From NCBI GenBank assembly GCA_963733945.1, contig CAVTFD010000039.1, positions 1 through 64,000 on the forward strand: a stretch of 64,000 nt of DNA, given 5' to 3'. This stretch comes from AP-15 sp963733945. Lineage in GTDB: Bacteria; Pseudomonadota; Alphaproteobacteria; ATCC43930; CGMCC-115725. The position numbers and the translations under genes were made by a program. Below the pieces are notes generated by a model that saw only the letters and a program-made list of their open reading frames with translations, was not told the DNA's origin and made no database searches. Shown here piece after piece: positions 51,531-60,235 of the stretch (positions are counted from its first letter, which is position 1; every line of letters starts with the position of its first letter).

Positions 51531-54050
51531 ATGTACTTCGACCGACGTCTGTGGGAGCTGACGCGCGGGTTGCGGGGATGGATCGTCTTCGCGGTCCTGC
51601 TCGGGCTCGTCGCCTCGGTCGTCGGCATCGCCCGCTTTGCTATTCTCGGCGTGCTGTTGTCGCACGTCTTCAACGGCGCCGGGTTTCTCGCCGTGGCGAT
51701 CCCGGCTGCAGGGGTCGCCGCCGCGGTGCTGTTGCGCGGATTTATCGAGCATCACCGGGCGATGGTCTCGCACCGCACCGCGACGCGGGTGCAGGAGACC
51801 TTGCGCGGCCGCCTCTATGACAAGATTGCCGAACTCGGGCCGGCCTGGTTCGCCGGCGAGCGCACCGGCGGTGTCATGCTGTCGATCGTCGACGGCGTCG
51901 AACAATTGCAGACCTTTTTCGGCCAATACGTGCCGCAACTGTCGATCGCCGTCCTGACGCCGATCGCGATCTTCGTCTTCATCGCCTTCTGGGACGTCCC
52001 GGTGGCAACGGTGATGCTGGTCTTCGCTCTAGTGACCTTGTTCGCGCCGACCGTCTTCGTGCATCTCGAGCAGCGTACCAGCCATGGTCGCCAACGGGCT
52101 CTCAAAGCTTTCGGCTCAGAGTTTCTCGACGGCGTCCAGGGCCTACCGACCTTGAAGGCGTTCGGTCAGAGCCGGGCCTTTGGCATGCGGCTCGCCGACA
52201 AGGCGCGCGAGCTGTGCGACAGCACCCTGCGCGTGCTGTCGACCGGGGTGATGACCCGCGGCATCACCGATTGCGGGGTGGCGATCGGCGCCGCCGCCGC
52301 CCTGGCGCTCGGTGTGTGGCGGGTGTCGCATGGACTGATGAGCATCCAGGCATTGTTGATCGTGCTGATGTCTGGAACCGAGGTGTTCCGACCACTGCGC
52401 GACCTGCGCACGGTGCTGCATCAAGGGATGGTCGGGCAATCGGCCGCCGCCGGCATCAACGCGCTGTTGGCCGCCGAGCCGCTGGTGCAGCCGCCCCCAC
52501 CGAATTCGCAGACGGTCGTTCCGCTAATGCCCACGATCACTTTCGAAGATGTTCATTTCGCCTATCCCGGCGGTCGCGGCGCCGCCCATGACGGGCTCTC
52601 CTTTAGCGTCGCCGCCGGCGAGAAGATCGGCATCGTCGGCCCAAGCGGATCGGGAAAATCCTCGGTCGCGCGCCTGTTGCTGCGGCTGTTCGACCCGCAA
52701 CAAGGCACAGTGCTGATCGGCGGGCGCGATCTGAAGACGCTCGATCCCGAGGCGGTGCGTCGGATGATCGCCGTCGTTCATCAGGACACCTATCTGTTCC
52801 ACGGCACCGTCGAAGAGAATCTGCGGCTCGGCAAGCCCGACGCCGGCCGCAAGGAACTGGAAGCCGCCGCCCGCGACGCCAACGCCCATGAGTTCATCTC
52901 GGCGCTGCCGCAGGGCTATCAGACGATGATCGGCGAGCGTGGGGTCATGTTGTCGGGAGGACAGCGCCAGCGGCTGGCGATCGCCCGCGCCCTGTTGCGC
53001 GACGCGCCGATTCTGATTCTCGACGAGGCATTGTCCTCGGTCGACGCCGAAAACGAGGCCGTGATCCAGCGGGCCCTCGACCAGCTTTCGGCCGGGCGCA
53101 CGACCCTGATCCTGGCGCATCGGCTGTCGAGCGTGATCGGGACCGACCGCATCATCGTCCTCGACCAGGGCCGCGTCGTCGAATCCGGCCGGCATGCCGA
53201 GCTAATCCGCCGCGACGGGCCATATCGCCGGCTGATGGGGGCCCAGGCCGAAGAGCGCGAGGACGATGTCGCCTTGGTCGAAGACAGCCTCGCGCCGCGC
53301 GCCGCCGGCGAGCGCGAGCAGATCGAAATGGCTGCCGCGACGGCGCCGGAAGCGGCCGAGGCGGCGTCGGTTGGCTGGATGGCGACGCTCGGTACCCTGG
53401 TCGAGATCATCAAGCCGTGGCGGCGGCGGTTCGCGATCGTCGTCGGCTCGGGCATCGCGAGGGTGGCCGCCTTTATCGGCGTCGGCATCATCGGCGCGCT
53501 TGCTGTCGCCGCGGTTAAGACCGGATCGCCGTTTGGTTACCTCTTGATATTACTGGCCCTCGCCGCGCCGCTGGCCGGGCTGCTGCATTGGGTCGAATCC
53601 TGGCTCGCGCACGACATCGCCTATCGCTTGCTGGCGGAAATGCGGATCGCGCTGTTCGCCAAGCTCGATGCCCTGGCGCCCGCCTATCTGATGCGCCGAC
53701 GCTCGGGCGATCTGATCGCGCTCGCGAGCCAGGATGTCGAGACTGTCGAATATTTCTTCGCCCACACCGTGGCACCGGCGCTGGTGGCGGTCCTGGTGCC
53801 GTCGACCGTGCTGATCGTTCTGGCCGTTGCCGCCTGGCCGATCGCCCTCGCTTTGCTGCCGTTCGTGCTGTTCGCGGCGCTGGCGCCGGTGGTGACCCGG
53901 GCGCGGATCGACCGCCTCGGCGCTACGGCGCGAGACGGGCTCGGCCTTCTGGGCGCGTATGTGACCGAGACGATCCAGGGTCTCAACGACCTCGTCGCGT
54001 TTCAGGCGGTTGCCGGCCGGCGCCGCGAGCTTTATGGAGCTGGTGCGTGA
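51531..54050 (+). CDS. Four-module ABC exporter (CydDC-like), first TMD-NBD and second TMD
   Basis: Starts MYFDRRLWELTRGLRGW at 51531. The first transmembrane domain covers about residues 10-310. The first ATPase follows, with GIVGPSGSGKSSVARLLLRL, Q-loop VHQDTYLF, signature MLSGGQRQRLAIARAL, Walker B ILILDEALSS and AHRLSS. A linker (DDVALVEDSL ... EAAEAASVG) leads to a second transmembrane domain, cut off in GRRRELYGAGA at 54050. The break is an extra T in TTT 54031-54033; without it the frame reads ...RRRELMELVRDYQKIRL and continues. Layout resembles CydD and CydC fused, which export thiols (cysteine, glutathione); the substrate is not proven. Confidence 0.88.
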   Translation: MYFDRRLWELTRGLRGWIVFAVLLGLVASVVGIARFAILGVLLSHVFNGAGFLAVAIPAAGVAAAVLLRGFIEHHRAMVSHRTATRVQETLRGRLYDKIAELGPAWFAGERTGGVMLSIVDGVEQLQTFFGQYVPQLSIAVLTPIAIFVFIAFWDVPVATVMLVFALVTLFAPTVFVHLEQRTSHGRQRALKAFGSEFLDGVQGLPTLKAFGQSRAFGMRLADKARELCDSTLRVLSTGVMTRGITDCGVAIGAAAALALGVWRVSHGLMSIQALLIVLMSGTEVFRPLRDLRTVLHQGMVGQSAAAGINALLAAEPLVQPPPPNSQTVVPLMPTITFEDVHFAYPGGRGAAHDGLSFSVAAGEKIGIVGPSGSGKSSVARLLLRLFDPQQGTVLIGGRDLKTLDPEAVRRMIAVVHQDTYLFHGTVEENLRLGKPDAGRKELEAAARDANAHEFISALPQGYQTMIGERGVMLSGGQRQRLAIARALLRDAPILILDEALSSVDAENEAVIQRALDQLSAGRTTLILAHRLSSVIGTDRIIVLDQGRVVESGRHAELIRRDGPYRRLMGAQAEEREDDVALVEDSLAPRAAGEREQIEMAAATAPEAAEAASVGWMATLGTLVEIIKPWRRRFAIVVGSGIARVAAFIGVGIIGALAVAAVKTGSPFGYLLILLALAAPLAGLLHWVESWLAHDIAYRLLAEMRIALFAKLDALAPAYLMRRRSGDLIALASQDVETVEYFFAHTVAPALVAVLVPSTVLIVLAVAAWPIALALLPFVLFAALAPVVTRARIDRLGATARDGLGLLGAYVTETIQGLNDLVAFQAVAGRRRELYGAGA

Positions 54051-55125
54051 TTATCAGAAGATCCGTCTCGAACTGCTCGGCGATTTGTCGGCTCAGACCG
54101 CCCGGCTCGAAACCGTAACCGGGCTCGGCGGGCTCGCGGTTGCGGTCGTCGGCGCGCGGCTCGCCGCCGAGCATCATCTCGCCCCGACGATGCTGCCGCT
54201 GCTGATCCTGCTGTCTTTGTCGTCGTTTCTGCCGATCTCGGAGATCGCCCAGGTCAGCCGCCAGCTGGCCGACACGATCGCATCGACGCGCCGGCTCTAT
54301 GCCGTGCATCGCGAGCAACCCGCGGTCATCGATGGCCCGCTGCGCCCGCCCGAGCCCGACGGCGGCTCGGCGATCCGCTTCGAGGGAGCCAGCTTTACCT
54401 ATCCGGGCGCGCGGCGCCCGGCGCTGACCGACATCCGGCTGAATGTGCCGGCGGGTGCAACATTGGCGCTAGTAGGGCCCTCGGGCGCCGGCAAGACCAC
54501 GATCGCCAATTTGTTGCTGCGCTTTTGGGACCCGAGCGCTGGACGGATTTTGATCGACGGCGTCGATCTGCGCGAGTTTGAACTCGACCATCTGCGCCGC
54601 CGAGTCTCCTTGGTCTCGCAGGACACCTATCTGTTCAACGACACCTTGCGCGCGAATGTGGCGCTGGCCCGACCCGAGGCCGACGAGGCGGCGATCCACC
54701 GCGCGCTCGACCAGGCCGCCCTCGCCGAGTTTGTCGAGAGCCTGCCCGAGGGGCTCGAGACCCCGGTCGGCGAGCGCGGCGTCCAGCTTTCCGGCGGCCA
54801 GCGCCAGCGGGTGGCGATCGCCCGCGCCTTTCTAAAGAACGCGCCGACCCTGGTGCTCGACGAGGCGACCTCGCATCTCGACGCGGTGAGCGAGGCGCAG
54901 GTACGTGGCGCGCTCGACGTGTTGATGCGCGACCGCACGACGATCGTCATTGCCCATCGGCTCTCGACCGTGCGCAACGCCGATCTGCTGGCGGTGCTCG
55001 ACCACGGACGGCTGGTCGAAACCGGCAGCCATGCCGAACTCCTCGCCCGCAACGGCCTCTACGCCCGCCTGATCCGCCGCCAGATCGAAGGCGCTCGTCA
55101 ACCCCTCCGCGCGGTCGGGAATTAG
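54034..55125 (+). CDS. Four-module ABC exporter, end of second TMD and second NBD
   Basis: Continuation after the frameshift: the last helices of TMD2 (LGGLAVAVVGARLAAEHHLA, MLPLLILLSLSSFLPISEIA), then ATPase 2. That has LALVGPSGAGKTTIANLLLR, VSQDTYLFNDTLR, signature QLSGGQRQRVAIARAFL, TLVLDEATSHLD and AHRLSTVRNADLL. Joined, the locus encodes about 1,198 residues. An ATG at 54034 could restart translation, giving a half with no complete membrane domain. Confidence 0.88.
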   Translation: MELVRDYQKIRLELLGDLSAQTARLETVTGLGGLAVAVVGARLAAEHHLAPTMLPLLILLSLSSFLPISEIAQVSRQLADTIASTRRLYAVHREQPAVIDGPLRPPEPDGGSAIRFEGASFTYPGARRPALTDIRLNVPAGATLALVGPSGAGKTTIANLLLRFWDPSAGRILIDGVDLREFELDHLRRRVSLVSQDTYLFNDTLRANVALARPEADEAAIHRALDQAALAEFVESLPEGLETPVGERGVQLSGGQRQRVAIARAFLKNAPTLVLDEATSHLDAVSEAQVRGALDVLMRDRTTIVIAHRLSTVRNADLLAVLDHGRLVETGSHAELLARNGLYARLIRRQIEGARQPLRAVGN

Positions 55126-55126
55126 A

Positions 55127-57199
55127 CTAGGGGCGGCTATCGCCCTCCTTCCCCTTTTCCTTCGGCGCCGGCTTGCCGTCGCCATGGGCAGCCGGGGAGC
55201 CATGTACCGGCTGGGGATGCGGCGGCGGGGCCGGCGGGTGAGCAATGGCCGGGGCCGGGCGGGCAACTGCGGCGGCCGGCGGGTGAAAGGCCTGCGCCGA
55301 CGGCGGCGCTGGGTGCGGCGGAGCGACAGGGCGGATAGGGACCGGGACTGGGCGGGCGACGGCAGGGGCCGGCGGGCGAAAGGCTTGCGCCGGCGCCGTC
55401 ACCGGATGTGGCGGAGCGACGGGGTGGGCCTCATTTACTGCCGCCGTGTGAGGTTCCGGCGGGGCAGCCGGATGCAGGGGAGCCTCGCGACGAATGCTAG
55501 CCGCACCAGGAGGATGCACCGGTGCGGGGTTAACCGGCCGAGCTTCGGCAGCCGGCGGGACAGCGCGGGGGTGTGACGGTGGCAGTGCGGCCGTGTTCGG
55601 TGCGGTAAGCGGATGGGGAATGCCGTGTTCGGGTGCTCCCAGTGTGAGCGTCTTCGCGGCGCCCGAGGCTGCGGGAATATGAGGACCGCGCTCGGGCGGG
55701 TTGGCCACGCCTGGATGTGGCGGAATGGAGGCCATATTCGGTACCGTGCCCGGGCGGCCCGGCGTGGCGGCATGCTCCGGCTGTGTCCCCGGTGGGTGCG
55801 GCTGACCGGCCGGCGCAGTCGAAACCACCCCTGCCGGACGGGCGGGCGGCGCGAGACCAGGGCCGACCGGCACCGGTCGCTGATGCTGCGGCCCTTGCAA
55901 TGCTACGGAGGCCGGCTGCGGCGCCGGCTTGACCTGAGGCGGATGGAGCACCACCGGCGCCTTCTCTAACGCCGCGGGCGACACATGCATCACCGCCGGC
56001 GCAACCGGATCGGCGTTGGCGAAGACGCGCTGCGGAACGACCGTAGCAAATCGCCGATTGGCGAAATTCGCGTCCGCGACCTGCGACGGAGGCGCTCCGT
56101 TCGATTGGACTACAATATTATTGATATTCTTGACGTTGGTAATGTTGACGTTGCGAATGTAGTACACGTTGTGGGTATAACTCGGCCAATAGGTTTCGCC
56201 GGGGGCGAGCGGAAACCAGCCGACAGCCGGTCCGCCACCCGCGGCAAGGCCAATTCCCGCGACGACGCCGACAAAGGCGACAAGGGCCGGCGCATAGACC
56301 GGCTGCGCCGCGTAGCTGCCGGGAACCCAGCCCCATCGGTCGTCCACATAGGCCCAGCGGCCATAATGAAATGGCGCGAAGCCCCAGGGTTGCTGGTCGA
56401 CCCAGGTCCAGCCCCAGGGCTGGACCCAAATCCAACGGCCGTCGCGATAGGGCGCCCAATCCGCCGGCACCTGGCTTGGATACCAGACTTCGCCGTATTG
56501 CGGGTTACCCTGCCAGCCGCCGTAATGATCGAGATCCGCGTATCCGCTCATCTGCGGCGAAACGTAACGCGCCGCCGCCAACCCCTCAGCGTGATAGTCG
56601 TGCGCGGCGCACCATTCGACGAATGCATCGGGCGAGGCGTGCTCGATGCGGGCAACAACCGGGTTCACCCCGGTCAGCACCGCTGCGTCGCCACGGTTGA
56701 CGCCAATATCGGCGCTACCGCCGACAAAACGCGCGCTGCCGGCGAACACCGCGACGCGCGCCGGCTGGTCCGCGGTCGCCGCGTCGATGTCGTAGGAACC
56801 GGGCTGCAGCAGCCACACCGCACCCTGCGGCAGGTCGACCTCAAAGCTCTGGCCGTTGTCGAGCTGACGCAGATGAAGGTTGATGCGCCCCTGCGGCAGG
56901 CTGAACTGGGACACCTGATCGTTCAGATTGGTGACGTCGAGTTCGGTCCCGCCCGCTATCCCGATCGTGGTCGGGCCGATCTGGATTTGCGCGCGGGCTT
57001 GTGGATCGGTTGAAAACGAGCCTCCGGTTGCGACCGGAAAGTTGACCCCGGCCGCGGACCATTGGGTGTCGCCGGCGGCGCGGAAAGCGAGGTTGCCCGA
57101 GCTGATCTGGCCAACGCGGGAAGGCGGCTCCGGCGCCTGCGCCAGCGCCGGCGGGACCGCGGCAAGGATCAACAGGACAAGGTTGAACAGAAGGCGCAT
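55127..57199 (-). CDS. Secreted FecR-domain / DUF6600-like protein with Pro/Ala/His-rich tail
   Basis: 690 residues. Signal peptide (LLFNLVLLILAAVPPALAQA). FecR-like domain: VGQISSGNLAFRAAGDTQWS, GGSFSTDPQARAQIQIGPTT, LPQGRINLHLRQ and VWLLQPGSYDID. A Trp-rich repeat domain (NPQYGEVWYPSQVPADWAPY, RDGRWIWVQPWGWTWVDQQP, WGFAPFHYGRWAYV) is typical of DUF6600. The last 280 residues are low-complexity Pro/Ala/His. Envelope-located; function unknown. Convergent with the ABC exporter (1 nt apart). Confidence 0.85.
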   Translation of the reverse strand: MRLLFNLVLLILAAVPPALAQAPEPPSRVGQISSGNLAFRAAGDTQWSAAGVNFPVATGGSFSTDPQARAQIQIGPTTIGIAGGTELDVTNLNDQVSQFSLPQGRINLHLRQLDNGQSFEVDLPQGAVWLLQPGSYDIDAATADQPARVAVFAGSARFVGGSADIGVNRGDAAVLTGVNPVVARIEHASPDAFVEWCAAHDYHAEGLAAARYVSPQMSGYADLDHYGGWQGNPQYGEVWYPSQVPADWAPYRDGRWIWVQPWGWTWVDQQPWGFAPFHYGRWAYVDDRWGWVPGSYAAQPVYAPALVAFVGVVAGIGLAAGGGPAVGWFPLAPGETYWPSYTHNVYYIRNVNITNVKNINNIVVQSNGAPPSQVADANFANRRFATVVPQRVFANADPVAPAVMHVSPAALEKAPVVLHPPQVKPAPQPASVALQGPQHQRPVPVGPGLAPPARPAGVVSTAPAGQPHPPGTQPEHAATPGRPGTVPNMASIPPHPGVANPPERGPHIPAASGAAKTLTLGAPEHGIPHPLTAPNTAALPPSHPRAVPPAAEARPVNPAPVHPPGAASIRREAPLHPAAPPEPHTAAVNEAHPVAPPHPVTAPAQAFRPPAPAVARPVPVPIRPVAPPHPAPPSAQAFHPPAAAVARPAPAIAHPPAPPPHPQPVHGSPAAHGDGKPAPKEKGKEGDSRP

Positions 57200-57358
57200 A
57201 ATGACACCCGTACGAGGCTTCCTTCATTGCCTGAACGGTTTGATTACGGCGGAGTTGTGGCGTCCATGTCGGGACTGCGGCATAAACCTCACCGCCACGG
57301 GTGGGACGGCTGGCTCCGGCAGCAGAGTGGGTGAAATCGAGTACCCGGTGGTCCGGGC

Positions 57359-57901
57359 CTAGCCCTTCAAGTGTTCCTGCAGTCGTGGCATCAGCTCGAC
57401 GAAATTGCAGGGACGGAAACGATTGTCGAGCTGGTGCACGAGGATGCCTTCCCAGGCGTCGCGGCAGGCGCCGGGCGAGCCGGGCAGCGCAAACAGATAG
57501 GTGCCGCCCGCGACCCCGGCCGTCGCCCGGCTCTGGATCGTCGAAGTCCCGATTTTCTCAAAGCTGAGCCAGCGAAACAGCTCACCAAAGCCGGCGATTT
57601 CCTTCTCATAGACGCTGTGAAAGGCCTCGGGCGTCACGTCGCGCCCGGTGACGCCGGTGCCGCCGGTAGAGATCACGACGTCGATCTGCGGGTCGGCGAT
57701 CCAGGCTTCGAGCTGTGCCACGATCTCGGCCTGCTCGTCGCGCACGATGCGTCGCGCGGCGATCCGGTGCCCGGCGGTGGTCGCGAGATCGGCGAGCGTG
57801 TCGCCGGAACGGTCCTGGGCCGCATCGCGGGTGTCGGAAACCGTCAGCAGCGCGACGTGGACAGGCAGAAAGGGACGGGTTTCATCGAGCCGGCCGGGCA
57901 T
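57359..57901 (-). CDS. moaB: Molybdenum cofactor biosynthesis protein B (MoaB/MogA family)
   Basis: 180 residues of the MoCF-binding domain: VHVALLTVSDTRDAAQDRSG, VVISTGGTGVTGRDVTPEAF, ISGFGELFR-like IAGFGELFRWLSFEKIGTST, and LFALPGSPGACRDAWEGI. Adenylylates or binds molybdopterin in Moco synthesis; MoaB and MogA are not separable by eye. A molbindin gene lies about 6 kb downstream in this window. Confidence 0.92.
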   Translation of the reverse strand: MPGRLDETRPFLPVHVALLTVSDTRDAAQDRSGDTLADLATTAGHRIAARRIVRDEQAEIVAQLEAWIADPQIDVVISTGGTGVTGRDVTPEAFHSVYEKEIAGFGELFRWLSFEKIGTSTIQSRATAGVAGGTYLFALPGSPGACRDAWEGILVHQLDNRFRPCNFVELMPRLQEHLKG

Positions 57902-57955
57902 GGCGATCGCTCCCTCTGTCGATGCCGTCAGGATATCCCCGCCAGGGTGGCGCGG

Positions 57956-58816
57956 CTAGCCGGGAGCGGGCTCGGCGCGCAGCAGCTCGTCGAGGCGGGC
58001 GCGCAAGGCCAGCAGGTCGCGCCACGCCTCGCGCTTGCGCTCTGGGGCGCGAAGCAGGAAGGACGGGTGAAACATCGGCAAGGTCGGCACCGGTTGGTCG
58101 AGGCCGGGAACGGCGAGGTCGAACCAGCGCCCGCGCAACCGGGTGATGCCGGGGCCGGGCGGCAGCAATGCACGGGCAGCTGTGCCGCCGGCCAAGACCA
58201 GCACCTTAGGCCGGACCAACGCCACATGCCGCAAAACAAACGGCACACAGGCGGCGATCTCGTCCGTGGTCGGCGTGCGGTTGCCGGGCGGGCGCCAATA
58301 GATGACATTGGTGATCAGCACGTCTTCGCGATTGAGGCCGATCGCCGCCAGCATGCGGTCGAGAAGCTGGCCGGCGCGCCCGACAAAGGGGCGCCCGATC
58401 CGGTCCTCATCGGCCCCCGGCGCCTCGCCGATGATCATGACCGGTGCGGCCGGGTTGCCGTCGGCGATGACCGTATTCGTCGCGGTCCGCTTCAATGCGC
58501 AGCCGTCGAACTCGGTGATCGCGGCTTCGAGTGCGGCAAGCGTACCGGCGCGCGCCGCCAAAAGCCGCGCCGATTGCGCCGCTTCACCCAGTGAGTCGGC
58601 AAAGGCGGCGGGCGGCGACGCCGCGACCGCGCGCACCGACTGCGGCGGCGCCGCTCCGGGCTCGGTCGGCCGAATAGTGGAAGCGCGCAGCGGCGCGCGC
58701 GGCGCCAGCCGGTTCACCGGTTCATCGCCGATCGTCTCGTCCACCCCCATCTCGACGTACCAGCGCAGCAGCGCCAATGCAGTCTCGGCGCCGCCCGGTT
58801 TCGACTTGTCGTTCAT
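57956..58816 (-). CDS. Uracil-DNA glycosylase, family 4-like, with few Cys ligands
   Basis: 286 residues: a variable N-terminal 90, then the glycosylase core with motif A GEAPGADEDRIGRPFVGRAG, NVIYWRPPGNRTPT, and motif B FHPSFLLRAPERKREAWRDL. Family 4 enzymes carry a 4Fe-4S cluster on four Cys. Here only two candidates are seen (FDGCALK and AACVPFVL), so the cluster is probably absent; an Fe-S-free family-4-like class is, as I recall, known from Bradyrhizobium. Removes uracil from DNA in base-excision repair. Confidence 0.88.
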   Translation of the reverse strand: MNDKSKPGGAETALALLRWYVEMGVDETIGDEPVNRLAPRAPLRASTIRPTEPGAAPPQSVRAVAASPPAAFADSLGEAAQSARLLAARAGTLAALEAAITEFDGCALKRTATNTVIADGNPAAPVMIIGEAPGADEDRIGRPFVGRAGQLLDRMLAAIGLNREDVLITNVIYWRPPGNRTPTTDEIAACVPFVLRHVALVRPKVLVLAGGTAARALLPPGPGITRLRGRWFDLAVPGLDQPVPTLPMFHPSFLLRAPERKREAWRDLLALRARLDELLRAEPAPG

Positions 58817-58952
58817 CGCCGCAGACTAGCACCGGCAGCGCGGGGCGCAGCGCCGTTTTGACTGCGCGCCTTGACCTCGGCCCGCCGATCGCCTAAATGG
58901 GCGCCCTTGCCGGCGCGCGAGAATGCGAGCGCTGGCCTTTTCGGCCATGGCG

Positions 58953-59414
58953 ATGAAAACCTTTTCAGCAAAACCGTCCGATATCGAGAAAAAGTGGCTA
59001 TTGGTGGACGCCGAGGGTCTGGTGCTGGGCCGCCTCGCCGCGATCCTCGCCACCCGCCTGCGCGGCAAGCACAAGCCGTCCTACACGCCGCATATGGATT
59101 GCGGCGACAACATCATCGTGGTCAACGCCGAAAAGGTCGAGCTGACCGGCAACAAGCGCAAAGACGACATTTTCTACTGGCACACCGGTTATCCGGGCGG
59201 CATCAAGGGGCGCAGCAAGGGCGCCATCCTCGACGGCAAGCATCCCGAACGGGTGGTCGAAAAGGCGGTCGAGCGCATGGTCCCGCGCGGACCGCTCGGG
59301 CGCCGGATCATGAAGAATTTGCGGGTCTTTGCCGGACCTGAACATCCGCATGCGGCGCAGCAGCCGACGCCGCTCGATGTCGGTGCGATGAACCGCAAGA
59401 ATGCGAGGGCGTGA
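58953..59414 (+). CDS. rplM: 50S ribosomal protein L13
   Basis: Starts MKTFSAKPSDIEKKWLLVDA at 58953 (an MA- form at 58947 is possible). Seen: GLVLGRLAAILATRLRGKHK, YTPHMDCGDNIIVVNAEKVE, YPGGIKGRSKGAIL, VERMVPRGPLGRRIMKNLRV and FAGPEHPHAAQQP. About 153 residues. Followed directly by rpsI, the universal partner. Confidence 0.97.
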   Translation: MKTFSAKPSDIEKKWLLVDAEGLVLGRLAAILATRLRGKHKPSYTPHMDCGDNIIVVNAEKVELTGNKRKDDIFYWHTGYPGGIKGRSKGAILDGKHPERVVEKAVERMVPRGPLGRRIMKNLRVFAGPEHPHAAQQPTPLDVGAMNRKNARA

Positions 59415-59419
59415 GGACG

Positions 59420-60004
59420 ATGGCCGACGACGATCAACCAACCAATCCCCCGGTAGCCCCGCCAGCTGGCCAGCCCAGCGGACAAAGGGGGGCCGGCCAG
59501 ACCTTTCAGGGCTTGGCGAGCCTGCGCCAGGCGATGCAAGCGGTGCGGACCGTTCCTCCTGCGGCAGCGGTTCCGACCGCGGTGGCGCCGGTCGATGTGC
59601 AGCCGCGTATCGATGCGCTCGGCCGCTCCTACGCCACCGGCAAGCGCAAAAACGCGGTAGCCCGGGTGTGGATCAAGCCCGGGAACGGGGCGATCAAGGT
59701 CAATAATCGGGAGAGCCCCATCTATTTCGCGCGCCCGGTGCTGCGCATGATCATCAATCAGCCGTTCGTCGCCACCAACCGGTTTGGTCAATTCGACGTC
59801 ATCTGCACGGTCAAGGGCGGCGGGCTCTCCGGTCAAGCCGGCGCGGTGCGCCACGGCATCAGCAAGGCCTTGACCTATTACGAGCCAGGCTTGCATCCAC
59901 TCCTCAAGAGCCAAGGGTTCTTGACCCGCGACAGCCGCGTCGTCGAACGTAAGAAATACGGCAAAGCCAAGGCTCGCCGAAGCTTCCAGTTCTCCAAGCG
60001 CTGA
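59420..60004 (+). CDS. rpsI: 30S ribosomal protein S9 with a long Pro/Ala-rich N-terminal extension
   Basis: The S9 core starts about residue 69: GRSYATGKRKNAVARVWIKP, then GLSGQAGAVRHGISKALTYY, and the terminal KKYGKAKARRSFQFSKR tail reaching the P-site tRNA. The first 65 residues (MADDDQPTNPPVAPPAGQPS ...) are extra and disordered-looking, as in several Alphaproteobacteria. Start at ATG 59420, six bases after the rplM stop; an in-frame GTG at 59411 would overlap rplM. Confidence 0.95.
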   Translation: MADDDQPTNPPVAPPAGQPSGQRGAGQTFQGLASLRQAMQAVRTVPPAAAVPTAVAPVDVQPRIDALGRSYATGKRKNAVARVWIKPGNGAIKVNNRESPIYFARPVLRMIINQPFVATNRFGQFDVICTVKGGGLSGQAGAVRHGISKALTYYEPGLHPLLKSQGFLTRDSRVVERKKYGKAKARRSFQFSKR

Positions 60005-60235
60005 TCGGCCGGGACGCGGGCGACAGCCCTTCGCCGACTGTACCTATGGGACTCGACGGCGCCGTTGGATTCTGGAAGGCGCGGTAAGGCCGTGATGGCC
60101 GAGTTCCGCCGGCTCAGATCGCCGCGCACTGCCGGCGCATGAGGGAAATGCCGAAATAGAAGGCAGCAGCGATTGCCGCGGCGACCCCGGCGCGCTTATG
60201 TTCGCATTATCACGAAACCGGTCAAGGGTACGAGA

